From the NCBI RefSeq assembly GCF_029873635.1, contig NC_080427.1, positions 74,307,348 through 74,371,347 of the forward strand: a DNA stretch of 64,000 nt, in the 5' to 3' direction. The position numbers were made by a program, and so were the translations under genes. Positions 56,986 to 64,000 of the stretch are shown one piece after another; the first letter of the stretch is position 1, and the number at the start of each line of letters is the position of its first letter. The notes beneath the pieces were generated by a model that saw only the letters and a list, made by a program, of their open reading frames with translations, did no database searches and had not been told where the DNA came from. Source of the DNA: Malania oleifera. Taxonomy: Eukaryota; Streptophyta; Magnoliopsida; Santalales; Ximeniaceae.

Positions 56986-58698
56986 TAACTATTCCTTGAA
57001 TTCTTTCAAGTCTTTCGGTGCCACTCTGTACGACCCCTTTGAAATCGGTGCTGTCCCCGAAACAAGATCAATAACAAACTTTACCTCATGATTAGGAGGT
57101 AGTCCTGACAAATCCTTAGGGAATACATCAGGAAAATACCTCATCACTAGAATATCCTCTACCCTTAGCTCCCCTTCTAATACTGCCTTCACATAGGCCA
57201 AGAATCCCTGATAGCCTTCTAGTAGTAATTTCTTTGCCTGAATGACGGATAGTAACTGAGGTGGGGTACGCACACATGATTCCACGAATCTGTACTCTTG
57301 TCCCTCTAGAGGTCTGAACACTACCTCTCTCTGATGGTAGTCAATGCTGGCATAGTGGGCAGCTAGCCAATCCATCCCCAAGATTACCTCAACCCATGTA
57401 TATCTAAAATCACCAGATTAGCTAACAAACTCCCATAAATACCAACTGGACAGTCCCTGAATTCCTTTCTGCATATCCCTACAACCCCAGTCAGTGCAGC
57501 AACAGACAGACTGGTATCTAATTGTTGGGGTTCAAACCCACAAACTTAACATATTCTTGGGTGATAAAAGAATGAGTCTCCCCTGAATCAATCAAGGTAG
57601 TAGCTTTAAATGATAGTATGAAAATAGTACTTGCCACCACATCTCCTGTCGCCTCAGCATCTCCTAGCGTCAATGCATAAACACGTGCCAGAGTAGTATT
57701 CCTCTGCTATTCGCCTTGAGGTGCATGATAGCCTCCTCTATATAGTCGAGGAGTAGTCGCTATCTCTGGTGGTTCTTGACAGTTTCTCGCTATATGCCCA
57801 GGCTGATAGTACCGATAACAGACAACCTCCTTCACTCGGTACTCTCCCGAGTGTCTCCTGTAGCATCTAGGACAAGGAGGGGGCATCCCTCTACCCTGTA
57901 ATGCTCATTCTTCCCCTCCCTGTCATTGTTCCCCTCTACTATCATATCTACTCCATGGCCCTCGACTAGACCCTGCCTGAAAATCAGGAGGCACACGCCT
58001 CTTTCCCTGGCTTTGTGTTGCTGCGCCTCTCTGTAGGCCACTCTCAATCACTGCAACCCTGTCTACTATCTCTGATAAGGTTTGAGTATGTAAGCCTACC
58101 ACCGACTCATATAGGTTTTGCCTCATGGCCTCCTACAATTTCCTCGCCTTCCTCTGCTCATCTAGCACCAGATACGGGGTGAATCAGGATAGTTCAATGA
58201 ATCTTGCTGTATACTACTACACCCTCAAAGGCCCCTATGTCAGATACAGAAACTCTGATGCCTCTGCACTCCTGATTGTAGAGAGAAAGTACCGCTGGAA
58301 GAAATCTCCCTGAAGCGACTCCATGTCATCACTACAGGGTCAGGCCTCTACTTTTCCAACAGTCTCCCCAACCTCCACCGACAATTTTCTTCCCCAATCA
58401 ATTTAAATATGGAAAATAACACCCTCTACTCGTATGTAGGCGAGAGGACTACCATTATGTCCTCTATGTCTTGGACCTAGTTTTGAGCTACTAGTGGGTC
58501 CACTCCTCCAACAAAAGATAGGGGTCACATACACGTGAACTACTCGATCATACAACTCCGCTCCCCCAAGCTTATTGCCATCTCAACCATCACCTGCTGG
58601 GTGATGCTACACAATACTACATTAGGGTCTTCGCCACCCATATTGGAAGGTCTTGCTCCATCAACTCCCGCACTAGTGTTACTATTCCCCGAATCCAT
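56986..58698 (-). pseudogene. Gypsy E Gag and protease, broken
   Basis: Gag start ATG at 58696-58698 (MDSGNSNTSAGVDGARPS), directly after TTTGTAG|G. The zinc knuckle is degraded to CYRYYQPGHIARNC near 57790. The protease keeps DSGE (near 57585). GMDWLAAHYASIDYHQREVV and the pre-RT linker follow at 56989-57381. Confidence 0.82.
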
Positions 58699-59030
58699 CC
58701 TACAAAGGGAACAACTAGTCTCAGCATACAATTACTATTACACAACTAATACACTACCATAATTTATAAATTACTCTTCTACGATCATTTATCTCCACAT
58801 CCTCAATTCCCATTTAAGATTTAGTCCTATTACAAAGAAACAAGACCCAACGATAGTATCCATGGTTTTCCTAAAATCGTCATCCTAGGAAAAATACAAA
58901 ACCACCCCGGTACTCTTGTCTCTAGGCCACAAGATAGAATCTTAAATTCTCACCTCATCCTTCACAATAACTGATAGACATTTCAATCTACCCATCTTTT
59001 ATTTTCCCCAAAATCAATTCTTATACGACC
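58699..59030 (-). other. Gypsy E leader, cut off
   Basis: No gene. It shares a leader pattern with Gypsy C and B but stops before the PBS, where Gypsy C-type LTR sequence begins. Confidence 0.65.
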
Positions 59031-59771
59031 CTTATGCTAGCATATTATATCATGTAAGACCACGACCCTTAGTTCGGCATATTTTAAAGTACATAGTTTG
59101 AAATTCCTGTACTGTTTTAATACCATACTTTAAACATAGTTCCTATACCGTTTTTAATATCTTCCTGAACACAATGATAATGTGTTTTTTCTGGGAAAAT
59201 CACAATATTTTGATATAATACAATTTCATGAAAATTATACTCATGCCACAAAAATATGGCTAATGTTTTTAAGCATAAAAACTTGATCTGAAATCATATT
59301 TCCTAACAAATAATATTAGATCCATTTTCCTGTTCAACTGCAGTATTCCCAAACACTGTTCTAATACAAACATAATTTCTAAAAATAAATGCTGTAATAT
59401 GGTAAATAACTTCATAAAAAAATACTGACTTAATTTATCCCGTTATGTGGCTTATTGAAAAGCCCACAAATTAACCAATCCTGCACTCGTGGTGTTCCCA
59501 ACTCAACACCCTGAAATTATATTTTCCTTAACAAAACTTTAGTATAAACCCATCTAATACCTTTCCTCAGTCCAGAAATACCAATTACCTTAAAAAATTT
59601 TAAAATAATCAACTTACCTAAATTTTGGGATGGTGCCCAAGTTGGCATAACTGATGATCTACTTCTACAGATATGAAGAGAAACTTCCCAGGAGTAGCAC
59701 GGTGACTTTGGATCATCGAACCAGTGTGAAATGAGGTTGGATTTTGAGTGAGAAGGGGGAGGGGATGAAGT

Positions 59772-59814
<43 letters not shown>

Positions 59815-60154
59815 TTCCTACATGTTTCTCACAGAAAGAAATGGCTTCTTGACCTTTTATAGAATGCTGGTCCACGTGGCCTCATTGACAAGTCACATCT
59901 CCTCATCGACGAGTCCAAGCGATAGTCTCATCAATGAACACCTTCTTTTCATCAATGAGTTTCAGGCACTGGAAGAAGTTCTCTCGGTAATTTCTTGTTG
60001 ACAAGGTATGAGTTCCCGTCGACGAGCCGAATGCCCTGCTCATCGATGAGCACTTCTACACTCGTCAACGAGACCATGTTGAAATCCCTTTTTAAAATTC
60101 CTTTTCTCTCACTTCTTTTATTATTTAATTACTATAATTTTTCGGGCCTCTACA
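59031..60154 (-). repeat. Partial Gypsy C-type LTR
   Basis: Matches the Gypsy C LTR from its GGCCCTTA tandem units to the end (CTCTACA at 60154). Contains GA tract 59772-59811, TATAAAA (minus, 59855-59861), palindromes at about 59880-60080 (CGTCGACGA at about 60018), exon 1 donor AG|GTAAGT (about 59616) and acceptor TTTCAG. It lacks its left portion. AAACC follows, as next to the true Gypsy C LTR. Confidence 0.9.
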
Positions 60155-60455
60155 AAACCTCTCCAATACCTTCTACACATAACCGCCCTGAGATAGCTAT
60201 AATCTCCTTGTAGTCCTATCTCGGAAAATCTCCATCCCAAGTATTTTCTTGGCTGAACCAAGATCCTTCATGTCAAATTCTTTATACAATAGGTCCTTTA
60301 ACTGATTTAGCTCAATTAAATATCTTGTAGCTATCAACATATCATTGACATACAATAACAAGAAAATAAGTAAGCTATCATCAAGTTTATTCACATATAT
60401 GTAGCAGTCATACTTACATCATTTGTAGCCAATTTTTATCATATAGGAATCAAAC
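60155..60455 (-). pseudogene. Second copy of the Copia D RT fragment
   Basis: Same content as 50915-51223 and beginning at the same base of RT (AAACC beside a Gypsy C-type LTR). Shows FLLLYVNDMLIATR, where YVDD is changed to YVND, and KKILGMEIFRD. The first copy ends at Gypsy E, this one at a Gypsy A-type LTR. Confidence 0.87.
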
Positions 60456-61056
60456 TGTAAGAACACGAACCATGATAGATGGTTTTAATTGATCAAATGA
60501 GGGGAAAAATGATAAATTAAGTAGGCCTCATCAACAAATCCAGAGTTCGTCGATGAAGTCTTAAGGATACTCGGTGATAAGTTTCAGGGACTCGTCGACA
60601 AGGAGAAGCTGAGAGGTATTGGGAAATGTGACAAAATTTGGGGCTCATCGATGAGGAGAAGCCTAGAGGTTTTAGAAATTCGGAAATCCCTGGCTCATCG
60701 ACGAGGTCATGGTCTCGTCAATGAGAAGACTATAAGGCTTCATCGACGAGGATGCAATTCATCGACGAGAATGGCTAAGTCAAGGGTACTATAAATAAAT
60801 ATTTTCATTACTTCTTAGTTAAGAAATCTCATTTTCTCTCTTTATCTCTCTAGAAACTCTTCCTACTTTCCATCTCTCTAGATTTCTTCACCATTCGTTG
60901 TGAGAATCATTAATCCAAAGTTACCATGAGGATCGTGGAAGGATTCTCTACAATTTCTATGGTTCGAATTTTCGGTTTCGGCATTTTTGGGTTTTGGCTT
61001 AAAATCGAGGTAAGGCTTGGTTTTCAATTCTGATTTGGTTGTTTTGTAGAGATCAA
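60456..61056 (+). repeat. Gypsy A-type LTR, first 600 bp, plus strand
   Basis: Starts TGTAAGAACACGAACC like the Gypsy A LTR. It has the palindrome array (about 60520-60775), TATAAATA (60790-60797), TTAAGAAATCTC, and the donor ATCGAG|GTAAGG (61009/61010). It is cut at 61056 by Sirevirus S2. Confidence 0.88.
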
Positions 61057-63396
61057 TGTTGTCGGCCTTATAAGGCTTAAAATCTTGTTATCTTGTTTTG
61101 ATGCTAACAAACAAGTGAAATTTAATGTATTTGTGAGTAATGTTATTTTAGGGCTCATATATGAGAAAGCAAGGTCAAAGTACTCACAAGGATCAAATGA
61201 AGCTTAAAAGAGTCAAAGCATGGATTTAAAGATGATATATTAAACCTTGAAGAATATGAGGACATGAATGAGTTGTTGAAAGTCAAGGAATATTAAAGTC
61301 AAAAGAGCCAAAGAAAGGTAAAGTGAGAAAGCTAAAAGAATATGGAAGCTTGAAGAAAAGATGGACTCAATCCAAGGACAAAGCATGAAGACTCAAGAAC
61401 CTAGAATGAGAAAAGTCTTAGAAGTCTTTATGTAAGTACTTTAATGTTTAAAATATCGTTTGAAATATTTTGAAACTCTTAGATTAACTTCTTGGACCTA
61501 GATAACTTTTAACATACTTGGACATACTTGGAAAATATTTTTATAAGGTTAAAAATTATTTTAAAAAAGGTTAGAATCATTTTTGGAATAAAAAACACCA
61601 AAAAGAGTTTTTCCAAATGCTGTCAATTTTTATACATCGGCATTGAGGTGAATTTTTCTCTAACTAAAACTCCTTATTTTAAAATGTGTTCATAACAAAA
61701 GTTGTAGGAGTCTCTCTTAGCTTTCTTTTGACACTATGAAAACCTAATTTGGAGTTATATAGAAAACGTTATGGCTAAAATACTAAAGTAGGGTCACTAT
61801 TGTTAGACATCTGAACACTGTTTACGGGAGGGATTTTAGCTGTCTGAACAGCACACAGAACCACTTCAGACGTCTGAAATCGACACCTCAGACGTCTGAA
61901 GATTTTTTGGACAAAAATACAGCAGGAAGTAGCTGTTCATACGTCTGAACCCGGCACTTCAGACATCTGAACTCGACACCTCAGACGTATGAACCCTACT
62001 TTAGACATCTAACCCTATGTCTAGTTCATTTTTTAAGCGGTTTCAAGAACTTCAGATGAATGAACTCGAATCTTCAGACATCTGAACACTGTTCAATGGG
62101 AAAATTTTTTAAATTCTAATATTTGAAAATATAGCCGTTTGAGCTCCAAACTTTCTAAAAATTTGGGAAACTCTCTAAGGAAACTTTTGCAACATGGAAA
62201 CAAGTTTGAAAGCCTATAAATACATGATTTTGAAAATCAAAATACATCCAAGAATTGAAAAATCTGTTTTCAGAAGCTAAAAGCACTCTTGTTCTTACAA
62301 GTTCTCTTGCTCACTCATTGTAAAACTCTTTTTCTAAGATATTTTGAAGTGCTAGTCCTTCCTCCTCTGAATTCCTTCTGCTAATCCTCATCTAAGAAGG
62401 ATACTGGTGAATACTACACTTGAACTTCATTCTATTTCATATTGATATTTTTACATTCAAGTATATAGTGCTGAACTTGTACTAACTTGCTCTTTTTAGA
62501 GAGTGTTTCTTGTACACAGCTATTCTTTTTATTTTTCTTGAAGATTGACGATTCCAAGGATTTTTTGGATCGTTGGTTAAGCAAGGCGATATTGCTTACA
62601 GAGGTGGGCTCTAGCCTAGTTAAGGAGTGACCGGACGAGGGGATGTCGTTTGGAGAAGGCAGGCTCTAGCCTTAACAAAGGAGTGTTGTAAAGGTTTGTT
62701 CCACCCATCAATGGAATAGGTTTAGTGAATCCTTTGGTGGTTTGCCAAAGGCGAGGACGTAAGTTGTGTTTAAGCCGAACCTCGTAAAAATCCCCGTCTC
62801 ACTCTCTCTTTCCCTATTATTTATTTTCAATTCATATATAACTGCGTGGATGTTTTAAATATCTAAATTATACATACTACGCATATTTGGAAATCAAGTA
62901 AACATAGAGTACAATTTGATTTGGGTTGCGGAAACCAAAAGGGAGTATGTTGGTTACACCATATCTTGCGGAAACCATACGGGAGTACGTTACTTGGTTA
63001 ACATCCCAAAGATAAATTTACTAAGAGTTTATTTGAGTTCTAAATATTTGGAAAGAGTGATTTGATTCATTTATACAAGGCTTTACATCAGCAAGCTAAA
63101 TTTTCATTCATTACACGGCTTGGTTCAAATTTGGCTAATATGAACAAACAATCATTTTTAGTTTTTATATTACATAAATTCTGTGTATTTGCTTGGTTAT
63201 TTTCTTTCTAATTATAGTTGATTGGTTTGATTGAATGATTGGATGATTGTATGGTTAATAATTAAATAAAGAAACTAAGTTCTTGAGTGCTTAACAAATT
63301 AAATAAATTAGTTTAAGAATTTTACAAAGGAATTAAAAGAATTTTTTTAAAAGCCAATTCACCCCCCCTCCTCTTGGGAAGCTATTCCTAATTTCA
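61057..63396 (+). repeat. Sirevirus S2 5' LTR with CAGACGTCTG palindromes
   Basis: 2,340 bp, TGTTGTCGGCC...TTTCA. Between about 61800 and 62095 there are roughly ten copies of CAGACGTCTG or near variants (CAGACATCTGAA, CATACGTCTGAA). The segment near 62580-62770 (GGCGGGCTCTAGCC-like, TTTGCCAAAGGCGAGGACGT) matches the S1 LTR. Confidence 0.9.
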
Positions 63397-63398
63397 AT

Positions 63399-63409
63399 TG
63401 GTATCAGAG
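63399..63409 (+). other. Sirevirus S2 primer binding site
   Basis: TGGTATCAGAG, two bases after the LTR, tRNA-Met type; the next bases diverge from the usual site. Confidence 0.82.
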
Positions 63410-63453
63410 AGGGGTTATAAAAAATCCTAACAAGTAGTTGTAAAAAGATCTTA

Positions 63454-64000
63454 ATGGCTAACTTAGGCATAGCTCCCTTTGGAGAGGGACAATCTTCGAC
63501 TAGGTCACCAATCTTTTGTGGTTTGAACTACACATTTTGCGAAAAGGGAATGCAAATCTATCTCCAAACGATGAATCGGAAAGTATGGGAAGTTGTTATA
63601 GATGGAGATCAAATTCCCACTAAGATAGTAGATGGAAAACAAATCCCAAAAGAGAAGAAAGATATGACCGATCAAGATTATAAAATGCTGCAAACAAATT
63701 CAAGTGTTATAAATGCTTTATATTGTGCCTTGGATGCTAATGAATTTAATTGAGTAATGGCTTGTAAATCAGCTAGGGAAATATGGGATAAGCTAGAAGT
63801 TACTTATGAAGGAACAACGAATGTTAGGGATAATAGGGTTGATATGCTCACAAGCAAGTATGAAGCCTTTAAGATGAACTCGGATGAATCAATTACAAAT
63901 ATGTTTATTAGGTTCACTCACATAATAAATTCCCTAAATCCATTAGGAAAAACTTACACTACTTATGAGATGATAAGAAAAATTCTAAGAGGTATTCCCT
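63454..64000 (+). pseudogene. Sirevirus S2 Gag, N-terminal part, one in-frame stop
   Basis: Starts MANLGIAPFGEGQSSTRSP. The only stop seen in 182 codons is TGA at codon 100 (63751), the same codon as in S1. After it the frame stays open to the window end (MACKSAREIWDKLEVTYEG). Whether it is dead or read through cannot be told from the visible part. Confidence 0.85.

Larger units (their letters stand above)
51224..59030 (-). mobile_element. Gypsy E: chromovirus on the minus strand, 5' end missing
   Basis: It has its 3' LTR (51224-53989), polypurine tract and degraded pol and gag on the minus strand. The PBS and 5' LTR are missing: the leader stops at about 59030, where a piece of Gypsy C-type LTR begins. 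Its left edge is set by the end of Copia D coding and by likeness to the Gypsy C LTR end. Confidence 0.85.
61057..64000 (+). mobile_element. Sirevirus S2, left part, running off the window
   Basis: 5' LTR 61057-63396, a tRNA-Met PBS and the start of gag. Gag and LTR ends are related to S1, but the LTR body is largely different. No second LTR in the window, so its right flank and completeness are unknown. Confidence 0.9.

Noticed and set aside
61800..62095. CRISPR-like array
   Set aside because: The repeated units are short palindromes at irregular spacing in a plant LTR, without spacers of constant size or cas genes.

Overview
The window is nuclear DNA of a flowering plant, probably a eudicot. 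The evidence is a two-exon host gene with GT/AG splice sites followed by about 59 kb of LTR retrotransposons with plant-type tRNA-Met primer sites. Only one gene looks intact: a GPAT6-type sn-2 glycerol-3-phosphate acyltransferase/phosphatase of cutin synthesis (exons 458-1078 and 2699-3583).

Layout. 1-4496: the GPAT gene and its flanks. 4497-9698: a full-length but nonsense-ridden Copia element (Tnt1/Tork-like). 9699-20522: an old unit on the minus strand made of a MuDR-like (MULE) transposase remnant and a plant mobile domain. The mobile domain is split by Gypsy A (10483-18941), a chromovirus with the target duplication AGCAC on both sides. 20523-51223: a nest four deep. Copia D (minus) holds Gypsy C (minus, 21976-50914, TSD AAACC). 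Gypsy C holds Gypsy B (plus, 23785-43780, TSD GAGAA). Gypsy B holds Sirevirus S1 (plus, 26061-36609, decayed TSD GTGGT/GTCAT). 51224-59030: Gypsy E, which has lost its 5' LTR. 59031-60455: a second copy of the Gypsy C LTR/Copia D junction. 60456-61056: a Gypsy A-type LTR cut by a second Sirevirus, S2 (61057 to the window end).

Nearly all retroelement genes carry stops and frameshifts, many of the stops consistent with C-to-T or G-to-A change. The most interesting signal is in the non-coding parts. In all four chromovirus families (A, B, C, E) I can trace the same predicted leader splicing pattern. A GTAAG donor lies downstream of the TATA box, or in the equivalent place in E. Two small exons of 61-65 and 64-73 nt follow. 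The last acceptor lies directly before the gag start, so the last intron would remove the primer binding site. A conserved hairpin box (TGAGACACCTCTCA type) sits just before the exon-3 acceptor. Separately, arrays of the palindrome TCGTCGACGA lie in the LTRs of three Gypsy families and one Copia family. Each Sirevirus has its own palindrome array, and in S1 this array is repeated in front of an extra 3' ORF.
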